A DNA stretch of 64,000 nt from Nucisporomicrobium flavum (lineage in GTDB: Bacteria; Actinomycetota; Actinomycetes; Mycobacteriales; Micromonosporaceae), in assembly GCF_016464385.1 (NCBI RefSeq), contig NZ_JADMLH010000002.1, forward strand, positions 635,334-699,333, given 5' to 3'. Position 1 is the first letter of the stretch. Each line of letters opens with the position of its first letter. Of this stretch, positions 10,390-19,653 are shown in pieces. A model generated the notes under the pieces. The model saw nothing but the letters and a program-made list of their open reading frames with translations. It did no database searches and had not been told where the DNA came from. Both the position numbers and the translations under genes were made by a program.

Positions 10390-10557
10390 ATGGCACGGGG
10401 TTTTCCCGAGCCATCCGGCCGGCCCGGACCTGCGACGAGTACGCCACGGGGCCAGCATCCCGACCCCGTGCAAGCGACGGGCGCCGGACATGGCGGACCG
10501 CGGGCGGACCGGGTTGCACGCCCGCTGGAGCAGGCCTGTGACATCTCGCCGTACTGA
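10390..10557 (+). CDS. Possible short upstream ORF before phoH
   Basis: A 55-residue frame starting at ATG 10390, 7 bases after TAGCGT, which fits a leaderless start. It ends at TGA 10557, overlapping the first bases of the phoH gene (GTG 10538). The peptide is Pro/Gly-rich with no recognised family. It may be a real leader peptide or just a GC-rich open frame. Confidence 0.25.
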   Translation: MARGFPEPSGRPGPATSTPRGQHPDPVQATGAGHGGPRADRVARPLEQACDISPY

Positions 10558-11953
10558 CGCCGGGGCCGTGCACACCGACCCGGCCGCCAAAGTCTCCAGC
10601 AGCCGCGCCACCTCGGGACGCCGCCCGTCCCGGGACCGGCACGCCGACGCGGAGCCCGCTCCAGCCGGACGGGTCTTCGTGCTGGACACCTCGGTCCTGC
10701 TGTCCGATCCGGCGGCGTTCCGCCGGTTCACCGACCACGAGGTGGTCATCCCGCTCGTGGTGATCTCCGAACTGGAGGGCAAGCGCCACCATCCCGAGCT
10801 CGGCTGGTTCGCCCGGCAGTCGCTGCGCATGCTCGACGAGCTGCGGATCAAGCACGGCCGGCTCGACCAGCCCTTGCTCTGCAACGACGAGGGCGGCACG
10901 CTGCGCGTCGAGCTCAACCACGCCGACCAGAGCGTGCTGCCGCACGGCTTCCGCAACGACTCCAACGACACCCGGATCCTGTCCGTGGCTCTCGGGCTCA
11001 GCGCGGAGGGGCGTGCCGTCACTCTCGTCAGCAAGGACATGCCGCTGCGCGTCAAGGCCGCCTCGGTAGGCCTCACCGCCGACGAGTACCGGCACGGCCA
11101 GGCCAGCGACCCCACGTGGACCGGCATGGCCGACCTCAGCCTCGACGAGGACGAGGTCAACCGCCTGTACCAGGGTGACGAGCTGGAGGTTGAGGACGCC
11201 GAGCACCTGCCCTGCCACACCGGTCTGGTGATCCACTCGTCGCGCGGCTCGGCGCTGGGCCGGATGACGCCGGACAAGACGGTGAAGCTCGTCCGCGGCG
11301 ACCGGGAGGCGTTCGGCCTGCGCGGCCGCTCGGCGGAGCAGCGGGTGGCCCTGGACCTGCTGCTCGACGAGTCGATCGGCATCGTCTCGCTCGGCGGCAA
11401 GGCCGGTACGGGCAAGTCCGCTCTGGCGCTCGCCGCAGGCCTCGAGGCGACGATGGAGCGCAGCCGGCACAAGAAGGTGGTCGTCTTCCGCCCCCTGTAC
11501 GCCGTCGGCGGCCAGGAGCTCGGCTATCTGCCGGGCAGCGAGTCGGAGAAGATGTCGCCCTGGGCGCAGGCCGTCTTCGACACGCTCGGCGCGGTGGTGC
11601 ACGCGAACGTCGTGGAGGAGGTCCTGGCGCGCGGGATGCTCGAGGTCCTGCCGCTGACCCACATCCGCGGCCGCAGCCTGCACGACTCCTTCGTGATCGT
11701 GGACGAGGCGCAGTCCCTCGAGCGGAACGTGCTGCTGACGGTGCTGTCGCGCATCGGGCAGGGCTCGCGCGTGGTGCTCACCCACGACGTGGCGCAGCGC
11801 GACAACCTGCGGGTGGGCCGGCACGACGGCGTGACGGCGGTGATCGAGGCGCTCAAGGGCCACCCGATCTTCGCGCATGTCACCCTGACGAGGTCCGAGC
11901 GTTCGCCCATCGCGGAGGTCGTCACCGATCTGCTGGAGGAGATCCCGCTCTGA
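10538..11953 (+). CDS. phoH2: PIN domain-PhoH ATPase fusion protein
   Basis: A 471-residue cytoplasmic protein. An N-terminal PIN nuclease domain (about residues 45-165; [12 protein letters not shown] with acidic residue Asp50) is joined to a PhoH-like P-loop ATPase (about 260-471) with Walker [11 protein letters not shown] near residue 288 and Walker B VIVDEAQ near 388. This is the PhoH2 architecture; the mycobacterial relative is described as a sequence-specific RNA helicase and RNase. The GTG at 10538 has GGAG 7 bases upstream; an in-frame start at 10490 is possible. It is followed by a perfect hairpin terminator. In M. tuberculosis the orthologue lies in the same syntenic segment. Confidence 0.9.
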   Translation: MTSRRTDAGAVHTDPAAKVSSSRATSGRRPSRDRHADAEPAPAGRVFVLDTSVLLSDPAAFRRFTDHEVVIPLVVISELEGKRHHPELGWFARQSLRMLDELRIKHGRLDQPLLCNDEGGTLRVELNHADQSVLPHGFRNDSNDTRILSVALGLSAEGRAVTLVSKDMPLRVKAASVGLTADEYRHGQASDPTWTGMADLSLDEDEVNRLYQGDELEVEDAEHLPCHTGLVIHSSRGSALGRMTPDKTVKLVRGDREAFGLRGRSAEQRVALDLLLDESIGIVSLGGKAGTGKSALALAAGLEATMERSRHKKVVVFRPLYAVGGQELGYLPGSESEKMSPWAQAVFDTLGAVVHANVVEEVLARGMLEVLPLTHIRGRSLHDSFVIVDEAQSLERNVLLTVLSRIGQGSRVVLTHDVAQRDNLRVGRHDGVTAVIEALKGHPIFAHVTLTRSERSPIAEVVTDLLEEIPL

Positions 11954-11965
11954 CCCGGTGTCACC

Positions 11966-11999
11966 GTGAGGCGGGGATCCGGCCGGATCCCCGCCTCAC
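11966..11999 (+). terminator. Perfect palindromic terminator after phoH2
   Basis: A 34-base perfect palindrome (left arm GTGAGGCGGGGATCC, loop GGCC) 12 bases after the phoH2 stop. The stem of at least 15 bp makes it a strong candidate transcription terminator; there is no U-tract. Confidence 0.75.
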
Positions 12000-12048
12000 C
12001 CCATGCTTGGGGTCGATTACGGATTGTCACTCGGCCTATACCGGGAGA

Positions 12049-12112
12049 GTGAAGCGAATAGGCGAGGTTCGCCCGCTTCAGTGCCGGAAAATCCTGTGAT
12101 TCGCTTCACAGG
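12049..12112 (+). promoter_or_regulatory. Tandem stem-loops with alternative pairing, leader of transglycosylase gene
   Basis: Stem-loop A: TGAAGCG (12050-12056) pairs with CGCTTCA (12074-12080), with an inner GGCGA/TCGCC helix (12061-12065 with 12069-12073). Stem-loop B: CCTGTGA (12093-12099) pairs with TCACAGG (12106-12112). In addition GTGAAGCGAAT (12049-12059) is an exact 11-base complement of ATTCGCTTCAC (12099-12109), so the first strand can pair with either partner and the structures exclude each other. This is the usual design of a switching leader RNA. The stretch 12005-12336 holds no convincing protein gene. Confidence 0.45.
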
Positions 12113-12320
12113 TTGGCGTTGCCATTTCACATCCACTTCACCGTGAGCCATGGTGGCTGGCGAGCATCATTCGCGTGGCCCGCCCGGCCGCACATCGACC
12201 GGGGGCACTCGCGGGACCGGCGCACCAGGCCGGTCCGCGCGGCCCGAGGGGCCGGATGCTCGCGGTGTGAGCCGCCGCCGGGCTGCAAGCCGGCGGTGCC
12301 GCCCCGCGTCATTGCCCCCT

Positions 12321-12338
12321 ACGAAGGGAAATCTTCGT
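12321..12338 (+). promoter_or_regulatory. Hairpin enclosing the ribosome binding site and start codon
   Basis: ACGAAG (12321-12326) is fully complementary to CTTCGT (12333-12338), with loop GGAAAT. The Shine-Dalgarno-like GAAGGGA lies across the stem and loop, and the first two bases of the GTG start (12337) are in the stem. Folding would hide the initiation site of the transglycosylase gene. Confidence 0.45.
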
Positions 12339-13056
12339 GAATCGGCTCTGGAGCCGGGTCGGAATCCGTGCGGCCTCCGTCGGCCTGCTCGTCGCAGGCG
12401 TCATCGGCGGGGTCTACCTCGGACAGGACCGGGAAGTCCAGGCGCGGAGCGCCACTGCCACCTCCCAGGTCAAGCTCGTCGACTCCCGTGCGGAGGTCGA
12501 GGAGATCCAGTACCTCAAGGAGCGGCAGGCCCAGCACGCGGCGGCGCGCGCGTACCGGCGCAAGGCCGAGGGCGCGGCAGCCTCCGAGGCCATGGCCCAG
12601 GCCAAGGCCGCCGCCGGCAAGGCGCGCACGAAGGCGCAGGAGGCGATCGAGAAGGAGGCGGCCGAGAAGGCCGCCAAGGCGGAGAAGAGCGGCTCCGGCA
12701 GCTCCGGCGGCTCGGTCGCCTACACCGGGCCGATCCCCGACTCCTGCAACGAGTACAGCGGCACCCGGGAGACCGGCTGCGCGCTGATGATCGACGCGGG
12801 CTTCGGCATCGACCAGTTCCCCTGCCTCGACAAGCTGTGGAAGCGCGAGAGCGGCTGGAACCCGAAGGCCTCCAACCCCAGCTCCGGCGCGTACGGCATC
12901 CCGCAGGCGCTGCCCGGCAGCAAGATGGGCACGGTCGCCGACGACTGGCGTACCAACGCGGCGACCCAGATCAAGTGGGGCCTCGGCTACATCGAGGGCC
13001 GGTACGACACCCCCTGCGGTGCCTGGGCGCACTCCGAGAGCACCGGCTGGTACTGA
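12337..13056 (+). CDS. Secreted lytic transglycosylase-like protein
   Basis: A 239-residue exported protein. A short basic start and one hydrophobic segment (residues 1-30) form a signal sequence or anchor. Residues 40-118 are a charged, Ala/Lys/Glu-rich likely coiled coil. After a Gly/Ser linker, residues 128-239 form an SLT/lysozyme-like domain with the catalytic-Glu region LWKRESGWNP and the ASNPSSGAYGIPQALPGSKM block typical of actinobacterial transglycosylases that cleave peptidoglycan. The GTG start at 12337 has GAAGGGA upstream but lies within a small hairpin, and the leader has further structure, suggesting post-transcriptional control. A clear terminator follows. Confidence 0.85.
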   Translation: MNRLWSRVGIRAASVGLLVAGVIGGVYLGQDREVQARSATATSQVKLVDSRAEVEEIQYLKERQAQHAAARAYRRKAEGAAASEAMAQAKAAAGKARTKAQEAIEKEAAEKAAKAEKSGSGSSGGSVAYTGPIPDSCNEYSGTRETGCALMIDAGFGIDQFPCLDKLWKRESGWNPKASNPSSGAYGIPQALPGSKMGTVADDWRTNAATQIKWGLGYIEGRYDTPCGAWAHSESTGWY

Positions 13057-13073
13057 GCCACACCCGTTCGGGC

Positions 13074-13105
13074 AAAGGGGTACGTGCTTCGGCGCGTACC
13101 CCTTT
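13074..13105 (+). terminator. Hairpin terminator after transglycosylase gene
   Basis: AAAGGGGTACG (13074-13084) is the exact complement of CGTACCCCTTT (13095-13105); a short T-run ends the right arm. It lies 18 bases after the stop codon. Confidence 0.75.
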
Positions 13106-13136
13106 CCTCTGTCCCCGGCAGTGATCAAATGTCCGC

Positions 13137-13922
13137 ATGGTCCGGAAAGTCGCATCGCTGGTCGTGCTCGGAATCCTCGCCTCCGTCCTGACCGCGAGCC
13201 AGATGGCCGCCAGCGCCCAGGACGGCTCCCCGCCGGTACGTGAGGTGGTCGGGGGCTCCCTCGCCGCGGAAGGCCAGTTCCCGTGGATGGTGCGGCTCTC
13301 GATGGGCTGCGGCGGCGCGCTGACCGCCCCGCGCGTGGTCCTCACCGCCGGGCACTGCGTCAACGGCACCGGGCCCGACGACAGCATCGGCGTCATCGCC
13401 GGGGTGACCAACCTCAAGTCCCCGAAGGCCCTGACCGCTCGATCCGTCTCGGTGGTCCGCGCCGCGGGCTTCCACGGCGAGGTCAGCGGCGACGACTGGG
13501 CGCTCATCCGGCTCGACCACGCGCTGGACCTCCCGACCCTCGAACTCGCCCACGGCGGCGACGAGAAAGGGTCGCGGACCATCCTGGGGTGGGGACAGAC
13601 CAGCGAGCAGTCGATGCGCCAGGAGAAGCGGCTCCGGTACGCCACCGTGCCGGTCGTCTCCGACCACGACTGCGCGAAGGCGTACCGGGGCGTCGGCGTC
13701 CAGCTCGTCGAGGACGAATCGATCTGCGCGGGCAGGCCGGGCGTCGACACCTGCCAGGGCGACTCCGGCGGGCCGATGGTGCGCCGCTCCGGGGACCGGT
13801 GGGTGCAGGTCGGCATCGTGAGCTGGGGGCTGGGCTGCGCCCGCAAGGGCTACCCCGGCGTCTACACCCAGGTGTCCGCGTTCCGGCCGGCCATCCGTAC
13901 GGCCACCCGCAAACTCAGCTGA
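13137..13922 (+). CDS. Secreted trypsin-like serine protease (family S1)
   Basis: A 261-residue preproenzyme. Residues 1-27 form a signal peptide (MVRKVASLVVLGILASVLTA followed by an Ala-rich cleavage region). The VVGG motif at 37-40 corresponds to the new N-terminus of an activated chymotrypsin fold. The catalytic triad is intact: His73 (TAGHC), Asp120 (DWALIRL) and Ser210 (CQGDSGGP). Cysteine pairs are consistent with disulfides. It acts outside the cell as an endopeptidase. It is transcribed alone, between a terminator and a rhomboid gene. Confidence 0.92.
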   Translation: MVRKVASLVVLGILASVLTASQMAASAQDGSPPVREVVGGSLAAEGQFPWMVRLSMGCGGALTAPRVVLTAGHCVNGTGPDDSIGVIAGVTNLKSPKALTARSVSVVRAAGFHGEVSGDDWALIRLDHALDLPTLELAHGGDEKGSRTILGWGQTSEQSMRQEKRLRYATVPVVSDHDCAKAYRGVGVQLVEDESICAGRPGVDTCQGDSGGPMVRRSGDRWVQVGIVSWGLGCARKGYPGVYTQVSAFRPAIRTATRKLS

Positions 13923-13982
13923 CCGTGCCCGATCCACCACCCGCAGTTGGCGACCGTGGCGCCGATCGGTAACCATCGAGAC

Positions 13983-14645
13983 ATGAGCTATCCGGGTGCG
14001 CAGGACGACACGTCGGCCAAGTTCGGCACCGAGGCCTTCTTCGCCTCCATCGGCCGGGCCTTCGTCGCCATGTGCGCCGTCATCCCGGTGCTGTTCCTCA
14101 TCGAGGCCATCGACCGCGGCCTCGGCCCCGGCAGCCTCGACGTCGCCGGCGGCATCATCCCGCGCCGCATCGACGGCCTCGACGGCGTGCTGTTCAGCCC
14201 GTTCCTGCACGCCGGCTGGGACCACCTGTACGGCAACAGCGTCCCGCTCATCCTCGTCGGCACGTTCGCGCTGGCCGGAGGCACCCGCCGGTTCCTCTGG
14301 TCGACCCTGGTCATCGTCCTGGTCAGCGGCTTCGGCGTCTGGCTCGTCGGCGACCCCAGCAGCGTGGTGGTCGGCGCGAGCGGCGTGATCTTCGGCTACC
14401 TCGGCCTGCTCTTCGCCCGCGGCTTCGTCGAGCGCAGCTGGTGGAACCTCGGGGTGGCGGCCTTCATCGGGCTCCTCTACTGGTACCAGATCTACAACGT
14501 GCTTCCCACCGACCAGCCCATCTCCTGGCAGGGCCACCTGCTCGGCCTGCTCGGCGGCGTCATCGCGGCGATCGCCTTCCGCCGCCGGCGGCCGCGGCCC
14601 CTGCCGGCCCTCTACGGCCCGGACGCCACCCTCACCGACATCTGA
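13983..14645 (+). CDS. Rhomboid family intramembrane serine protease
   Basis: A 220-residue membrane protein with about six helices. The catalytic dyad is visible: Ser133 in VVGASGVIFGYLG and His185 in SWQGHLLGLLGG. The conserved HAGWDHLYGNSVPL segment (His76, His81, Asn85) matches the rhomboid HxxxxHxxxN motif. Rhomboids cut transmembrane segments of substrate proteins within the bilayer. The ATG at 13983 lies 6 bases after the TAACCAT box, a leaderless pattern, and is preferred to an upstream in-frame start at 13947. Its substrate is unknown. Confidence 0.9.
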   Translation: MSYPGAQDDTSAKFGTEAFFASIGRAFVAMCAVIPVLFLIEAIDRGLGPGSLDVAGGIIPRRIDGLDGVLFSPFLHAGWDHLYGNSVPLILVGTFALAGGTRRFLWSTLVIVLVSGFGVWLVGDPSSVVVGASGVIFGYLGLLFARGFVERSWWNLGVAAFIGLLYWYQIYNVLPTDQPISWQGHLLGLLGGVIAAIAFRRRRPRPLPALYGPDATLTDI

Positions 14646-14658
14646 CGCGGCTCAGCGC

Positions 14659-15099
14659 TCAGGTCGCCGGTCTGAGCGGAAGGCTCCGAGCCGTCTCGAT
14701 GACCAGGTCGAACCACTGCTCCTGCGGCGTTTTCGCGCCCTGGTCGGTTCGGTACGGCTGCACGTGGCCGTCCGCCTTCTCGGGGACCCAGCGCTCGGGG
14801 TGGTCCAGAATGTCGTCGATGTCCCGGGCCGCCAGGTCCTCGCCGTGGACCAGGCGACTCCGCCATTCCGCCGGGGCGACGTCCCATCCGGCGGGCGGGT
14901 CGCGGAAGGAGAAGCCGATCCAGCCGGCGCGATGCCACAGCGTCAGCACTGCCGCGCACGTCGAGGCCGGCCAGGGGCCGTGATTCACCACCGCGCCGGC
15001 GCCCACGAGATCGCGCGAGCCGTGCGGGATCTCGTGCAGCGGCGCCTCCTCCCGGACCAGGATCGCCATCTGCGAGACGAAGTCGGCGAGATCGTCCAT
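14659..15099 (-). CDS. Hypothetical protein
   Basis: A 146-residue soluble protein with no recognised domain. It contains several Trp residues and an HRAGWIGFSF...PAEWRSRLVHGEDL segment. The ATG at 15099 is separated from the upstream YdcZ-type transporter gene (same strand) by 8 bases, suggesting it is the last gene of the glpX-ydcZ-like operon. The high density of conserved-looking aromatic residues argues that it is a real protein. Function unknown. Confidence 0.65.
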   Translation of the reverse strand: MDDLADFVSQMAILVREEAPLHEIPHGSRDLVGAGAVVNHGPWPASTCAAVLTLWHRAGWIGFSFRDPPAGWDVAPAEWRSRLVHGEDLAARDIDDILDHPERWVPEKADGHVQPYRTDQGAKTPQEQWFDLVIETARSLPLRPAT

Positions 15100-15107
15100 G
15101 CCGAGGA

Positions 15108-16076
15108 CTATCCGCGGCGGCGGGCGGGCAGGACCGCGACGCCCACCGCGACCAGCGTCAGGGCCGCGCCCAGGATCGTGTTCCAGCCCGGGCGGCCCGC
15201 GTCGCCCGGGACGATCTCGTCGACCAGCAGCGCGCCCGTCACCTGGCCGGCGATCATGCTCAGGCCGAGCAGGAGGACGCCCGTGTAACGGACCACCGTG
15301 GCGCCCACCGCGATGAAGACGATGCCCATCGTGCCGCCGACGTACAGCCACCAGGGGCCGTGCGGCAGGTGGCCCGGGGTGCCGCGGACCAGCACGGAGA
15401 TCGCGTACGCGAGGACGAGGACCGCCGTACCCGTCAGGAAGTTGATCAGGCCCGCCACCATCGCGCTGTTCGCGACGATGCGGACGTGGCCGTTCACGGC
15501 CTGCTGCCAGGCGATGCCCAGGCCCGCGAGCAGGGGCAGGATCGCCAGGACCAGCGCGCCCGAATGGCCGATGCGGTCCGCCACCGAGATCACCACCGCC
15601 GCCACCGTGAGGACCGCGCCGGCCAGCCGGGGGGTGGTGACCGGCTGCGGGCCGCCGGGGCCGGTGCCCGCGCGGTCCACCATCAGGCTGCTCGACGACT
15701 GGCCCGCAACCACCGCCACGATGAAGACCGCCACGCCGAGCGTCGGCACCGTGAGCCCTTGCGTGGCGACGAGGAAGCCACCGCACACGCCGCCGACGCA
15801 CTGCAGGAGACGGATCCGGCGGTCGCGCAGGCCCGCGCGCAGGGAGCGCAGCCCGGCCCGGCCCGACGGCAGCGCCGGTACGAGCACGATGAGCACGAGC
15901 AGGCCCGAGCCGAACGAGATCAGCGCGGCGCCGATCGGGTCGTCGAGGCGTACGGCCAGCTCGCCGTTGATCCGCGACTGCACGGCCAGCGCGACGCCCG
16001 CGAGGACCGCGAGCGCTACGCCGACCGCGCGCCGCGTGGCTGTCACGGCCGGCAGCGACGTGCCGGTCTGGGTCAT
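15108..16076 (-). CDS. DMT family transporter, YdcZ (DUF606) type
   Basis: A 322-residue protein with about ten membrane helices in two similar halves. The first half carries the [28 protein letters not shown] segment and the second a matching [28 protein letters not shown] segment, both characteristic of the YdcZ/DUF606 transporters. Its ATG overlaps the glpX stop by 4 bases (ATGA, 16073-16076), so it is translationally coupled to glpX. Substrate unknown. Confidence 0.85.
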   Translation of the reverse strand: MTQTGTSLPAVTATRRAVGVALAVLAGVALAVQSRINGELAVRLDDPIGAALISFGSGLLVLIVLVPALPSGRAGLRSLRAGLRDRRIRLLQCVGGVCGGFLVATQGLTVPTLGVAVFIVAVVAGQSSSSLMVDRAGTGPGGPQPVTTPRLAGAVLTVAAVVISVADRIGHSGALVLAILPLLAGLGIAWQQAVNGHVRIVANSAMVAGLINFLTGTAVLVLAYAISVLVRGTPGHLPHGPWWLYVGGTMGIVFIAVGATVVRYTGVLLLGLSMIAGQVTGALLVDEIVPGDAGRPGWNTILGAALTLVAVGVAVLPARRRG

Positions 16077-17110
16077 TCGCGCACCGAGGGCCAGACCGTG
16101 GGCAGGTGCCCGTCGAAGTCCACCGCCGAATACTGCTTCAGCTTCTCCAGCCGGTGGTACGAGTCGATGACCCGGATCGTGCCGCTCTTGGAGCGCATCA
16201 CGATCGACTGCGTGTGCGCCCCGCCGGCCCGGTACCGTACGCCCTTGAGCAGGTCGCCCGAGGTCACGCCGGTCGCGACGAAGAAGCAGTTGTCGCCGGT
16301 GACCAGGTCGTCGGTGGTGAGCACCCGGTCGAGGTCGTGCCCGCCGGCCCGCGCCTTCTCGCGTTCGGCGTCGTCCAGCGGCCACAGCTTCGCCTGGATC
16401 TCGCCGCCGAGGCACTTCAGCGCGCACGCGGCGGTGATGCCCTCCGGCGTGCCGCCGATGCCCATCAGCACGTCGACGTCGGACTCGGTGCGGGCGGCCG
16501 AGATGGCGCCCGCGATGTCGCCGTCGGAGATGAAACGGATGTTCGCGCCGGCCGCGCGTACCTCCTCGACCAGGGCCTGGTGCCGCGGCCGGTCCAGGAT
16601 GCACACCGTGACGTCGGAGACGTCGGAACGCTTCGCCTTGGCGATGCGGCGCAGGTTCTCGGTCGCCCCGGCGTTGATGTCGATCACGTCGGCGCAGTCC
16701 GGGCCGACCGCGATCTTCTCCATGTAGAACACCGCGCTGGGGTCGAACATGGCGCCGCGCTCCGCGACGGCCAGCACCGACACCGCGCCGGGCATGCCCT
16801 TGCTCATCAGCGTCGTGCCGTCGATCGGGTCGACGGCCACGTCGACCTCCGGACCGGTCCCGTCGCCGACCTGCTCACCGTTGAAGAGCATCGGCGCCTC
16901 GTCCTTCTCACCCTCGCCGATGACGACCACGCCGCGCATCTGGATCGAGTTGATGAGCTTGCGCATGGCGTCCACGGCGGCGCCGTCGCCGCCGTTCTTG
17001 TCGCCGCGGCCCACCCACCGGCCGGCGGCCATCGCGGCGGCCTCGGTGACGCGGACGAGATCGAGGGCGATGTTGCGGTCGAGATCCTGGGGGTTGGCGG
17101 CAGCGGGCAT
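16073..17110 (-). CDS. glpX: Class II fructose-1,6-bisphosphatase
   Basis: A 345-residue protein, the usual length of GlpX. Metal and substrate motifs are complete: [12 protein letters not shown] (about 62-73), DPIDGTT (94-100), an [10 protein letters not shown] segment and [20 protein letters not shown]. It hydrolyses fructose-1,6-bisphosphate in gluconeogenesis and so works with PEPCK, also in this window. The ATG at 17110 has AGGAGG about 7 bases upstream. A YdcZ-type transporter is coupled downstream. The place beside DUF4245, xseBA and ispH is conserved in actinobacteria. Confidence 0.96.
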   Translation of the reverse strand: MPAAANPQDLDRNIALDLVRVTEAAAMAAGRWVGRGDKNGGDGAAVDAMRKLINSIQMRGVVVIGEGEKDEAPMLFNGEQVGDGTGPEVDVAVDPIDGTTLMSKGMPGAVSVLAVAERGAMFDPSAVFYMEKIAVGPDCADVIDINAGATENLRRIAKAKRSDVSDVTVCILDRPRHQALVEEVRAAGANIRFISDGDIAGAISAARTESDVDVLMGIGGTPEGITAACALKCLGGEIQAKLWPLDDAEREKARAGGHDLDRVLTTDDLVTGDNCFFVATGVTSGDLLKGVRYRAGGAHTQSIVMRSKSGTIRVIDSYHRLEKLKQYSAVDFDGHLPTVWPSVRE

Positions 17111-17209
17111 GAGAGGGCCTCCTCGCGACGGTGCGGGGTGTGGTCGTCCGATCCTCACACGGCGGCCCGCGCGAAGTCCCGCGTCCGCGACATGGTTAAC
17201 AATGGTGGG

Positions 17210-17752
17210 GTGTCCAGCCCCGAGACCCCCGCCATCGGCAAGCGTGAAGAGCGCCGGCCGCGGGACATGGCGTTGTCCCTCGCCGTCCTGCTCGTCCCGA
17301 TCGCGCTGCTGCTGCTCTTCTACCGGCTGGTGCTCGGCGGCGACGAGCCGATCGGCATGGACCCCGAGCCCACGCTGCAGCAGGCCCGGTCGGCCGCGGT
17401 CTTCCCGGTGAGCGCCCCGCAGGGCCTCGGCGACGACTGGCACGTGCAGAGCGCCACGTTCAAGCGCGACGACGACGGCGCCACGCTGCGGCTCGGCTAC
17501 GTCGACCCGGACAAGAAGCCGATCCAGCTCATCGAGAGCAGCGTCGCGCCCACCACCATCGTCCCGGCCGAGCTCGGCGACAAGCCGCGCGAGCCGGTGG
17601 GCACGTTCCGCGACGAGGCACGGACCTGGCAACGGTACGAGGGCCGCCCCGGCGAGAACGCGCTCGTGCTGCGGGAGAGCGGCCGTACGGTCATCGTGCT
17701 CGGCCCGGCCTCGTCCCAGCACCTCGAGACGCTGGCCGGCGCCCTGCCCTGA
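17210..17752 (+). CDS. DUF4245 domain-containing membrane-anchored protein
   Basis: About 180 residues. A single transmembrane segment (about residues 19-38, [20 protein letters not shown]) is followed by an extracytoplasmic domain of the DUF4245 type ([22 protein letters not shown]...). The GTG at 17210 lies 6 bases after TAACAAT, consistent with a leaderless start; an ATG at 17192 would add six residues. It is divergent from glpX and convergent with xseB. The association of this family with glpX and exonuclease VII genes is conserved in actinobacteria, but its role is unknown. Confidence 0.8.
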   Translation: MSSPETPAIGKREERRPRDMALSLAVLLVPIALLLLFYRLVLGGDEPIGMDPEPTLQQARSAAVFPVSAPQGLGDDWHVQSATFKRDDDGATLRLGYVDPDKKPIQLIESSVAPTTIVPAELGDKPREPVGTFRDEARTWQRYEGRPGENALVLRESGRTVIVLGPASSQHLETLAGALP

Positions 17753-17755
17753 CCC

Positions 17756-17959
17756 CTATTGCTCGGGGCGCGCGGCGCGGGCGGTCTCGATGCGGTCCCG
17801 GGCGCCGTCCAGCCACTTCTGGCAGACGTCGGCCAGCTTCTCGCCGCGTTCCCACAGCGCCAGCGACTCCTCCAGCGAGGCGCCGCCCTGCTCCAGCTTC
17901 TCGACGACCGTGGCGAGCTCGCCCCGCGCCTGCTCGTAGCTCAGTGTCTCGTCGCTCAT
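17756..17959 (-). CDS. xseB: Exodeoxyribonuclease VII small subunit
   Basis: A 67-residue protein of typical XseB length with the characteristic helical pair ([40 protein letters not shown]). It binds several-fold to XseA to form the single-strand-specific exonuclease VII. Its ATG overlaps the xseA stop by 4 bases (ATGA, 17956-17959). Confidence 0.93.
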   Translation of the reverse strand: MSDETLSYEQARGELATVVEKLEQGGASLEESLALWERGEKLADVCQKWLDGARDRIETARAARPEQ

Positions 17960-19179
17960 CTGTTCTCCCGTACCTCCGTGCTCAGCTCACCGTCGGCCAG
18001 CCGTACGCGTAGAACGTCCCCCGCGGCGACCTCGTCCGCGGCCCGCACCACGTGCCCGTCGGCGCGCTGCACGATCGCGTAGCCCCGCTCGAGGGTCGCC
18101 TTGGGCGACAGCGCCCGCAGTCGCGCGAGGGTGTGCCGCAAATCGTCGTCGGCCCGGCGCACCCGGTGCTCGAGGCTGCGCGTGGCGCGGTCGCGCAGCC
18201 CGCTGACCTCGGCGGCGCGCTGCTCGACGAAGGTCTCCGGCCGGGCCAGCGACGGCCGGGACCGGAAGGCCTCCAGCCGGTGCGCCTCGCGGTCCACCAG
18301 CGCCAGCACCGCCCGGTCGAGGCGCCGCCGGGCCTGCCCGATCAGCTGCCGCTCCTCGCCGAGGTCCGGCACGATCCGCTTCGCCGCGTCGGTCGGCGTG
18401 GACGCGCGCAGGTCGGCGACGTAGTCCAGCAGCGGCGCGTCGGTCTCGTGGCCGATCGCGCTGACCACGGGCGTACGGCAGCCGAACACCGCCCGGCACA
18501 GCGCCTCGTCGGAGAAGGGCAGCAGGTCCTCGACGCTGCCACCGCCGCGCGCGATCACGATGACGTCGACCGTGTCGTCGTTCTCCAGCACCTTGAGCGC
18601 GTCGATGATCTGTGGCACCGCGGTCGGGCCCTGCACCGGCACGTTGATCACCCGGAAGTCGACGCCCGGCCAGCGGCGGCGGGTGTTCATCAGCACGTCC
18701 CGTTCGGCCGCCGAGGCCCGGCCGGTGATCAACCCGATCCGCTGCGGCAGGAACGGCAGGCGGCGCTTGCGCTCCCGGGCGAACAGGCCCTCGGCCGCGA
18801 GCAGCTTCTTCAGCCGTTCGAGGCGGGCCAGCAGCTCACCGAGGCCGACCTGGCGGATCTCGTCGGCGCGCAGGCTCAGCGAGCCACGGGCCGGGTAGAA
18901 CTCCGGCTTGGCGTGCAGGGTGACCCGGGCGCCCTCGCTCAGCTCCGGTGCGCCGGCGTCGAGCACGTCGCGGTGAGCGGTGACGGTGAGGCTCAGGTCG
19001 GCCGACGGGTCGCGCAGGGTCAGGAACACCACGCTCGCGCCGGGCCGGCGACTGATCTGGGCGACCTGCCCGTCGACCCACACCCAGCCGAGCTTGGCGA
19101 CCCACGCGCCGAGCTTCTGGCTCACGACGCGTACGGGCCACGGCTCGTCGGCGCTGGACTTGGGCTCCGGCTGGGTCAC
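17956..19179 (-). CDS. xseA: Exodeoxyribonuclease VII large subunit
   Basis: A 407-residue protein. An N-terminal OB-fold (about residues 15-110, with [27 protein letters not shown]) is followed by the nuclease domain with [33 protein letters not shown] and [26 protein letters not shown], all hallmark motifs. The C-terminal coiled coil ends in a YAIVQRADG strand. The GTG at 19179 lies 7 bases after TAGGCT (minus strand), a leaderless start. It degrades ssDNA in repair, together with XseB. Confidence 0.95.
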   Translation of the reverse strand: MTQPEPKSSADEPWPVRVVSQKLGAWVAKLGWVWVDGQVAQISRRPGASVVFLTLRDPSADLSLTVTAHRDVLDAGAPELSEGARVTLHAKPEFYPARGSLSLRADEIRQVGLGELLARLERLKKLLAAEGLFARERKRRLPFLPQRIGLITGRASAAERDVLMNTRRRWPGVDFRVINVPVQGPTAVPQIIDALKVLENDDTVDVIVIARGGGSVEDLLPFSDEALCRAVFGCRTPVVSAIGHETDAPLLDYVADLRASTPTDAAKRIVPDLGEERQLIGQARRRLDRAVLALVDREAHRLEAFRSRPSLARPETFVEQRAAEVSGLRDRATRSLEHRVRRADDDLRHTLARLRALSPKATLERGYAIVQRADGHVVRAADEVAAGDVLRVRLADGELSTEVRENR

Positions 19180-19184
19180 CCGGC

Positions 19185-19568
19185 CTAGCCTACGGGCGGG
19201 TGCTCCTGCGTCCGTGCGGTGGTACGCCGTACCAGGGCCACCAGCAGCATCAGGACCAGGCCGGCGTACCCCCAGAAGAAGACGTCGGCGACGAGCCCGC
19301 GGGCGTCGGCGAACGGGAAGGGGTATCCGCGTCCCGCCACCAGCCCGGCGACCATGACCACCCCGCCGGTCAGGTAGCTCGCGATGCCGGGCCGCGCCCC
19401 GATTCCCGCGAGCGACACCAGGATCACTCCGCCGACCACCAGCATGCCGCTGAACGCGAGGTACGCGCGGTCGGAGAGGTCGTCCGCGTCGGCGATGAGG
19501 TTCAGCACGCCGACGATCACGCTGATCCAGCCGATGACCAGGCGCAGCGCGGTGCCGACGGCGCTCAT
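19185..19568 (-). CDS. Small membrane protein of unknown function
   Basis: A 127-residue protein with four hydrophobic helices and short loops, ending in a basic/polar tail ([14 protein letters not shown]). No domain recognised. It is read in the same direction as xseA, 5 bases upstream of it, and divergently from ispH, so its promoter region overlaps that of ispH. The ATG at 19568 marks the first hydrophobic segment. Confidence 0.65.
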   Translation of the reverse strand: MSAVGTALRLVIGWISVIVGVLNLIADADDLSDRAYLAFSGMLVVGGVILVSLAGIGARPGIASYLTGGVVMVAGLVAGRGYPFPFADARGLVADVFFWGYAGLVLMLLVALVRRTTARTQEHPPVG

Positions 19569-19653
19569 GGGCCGAGTATCCGCCGGTGGCCGGGGGGTTG
19601 TGGCCCGTATCGCAGGAAGCGAGATCCGCGGCGAGGGCGGATACCATGGCCGG

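Noticed and set aside
12005..12336. ydaO/c-di-AMP riboswitch
   Set aside because: The location before a cell-wall lytic gene suggests it, but the conserved GGGGUGAAU and ACCCG-ACAGCUAACC-type blocks are absent.
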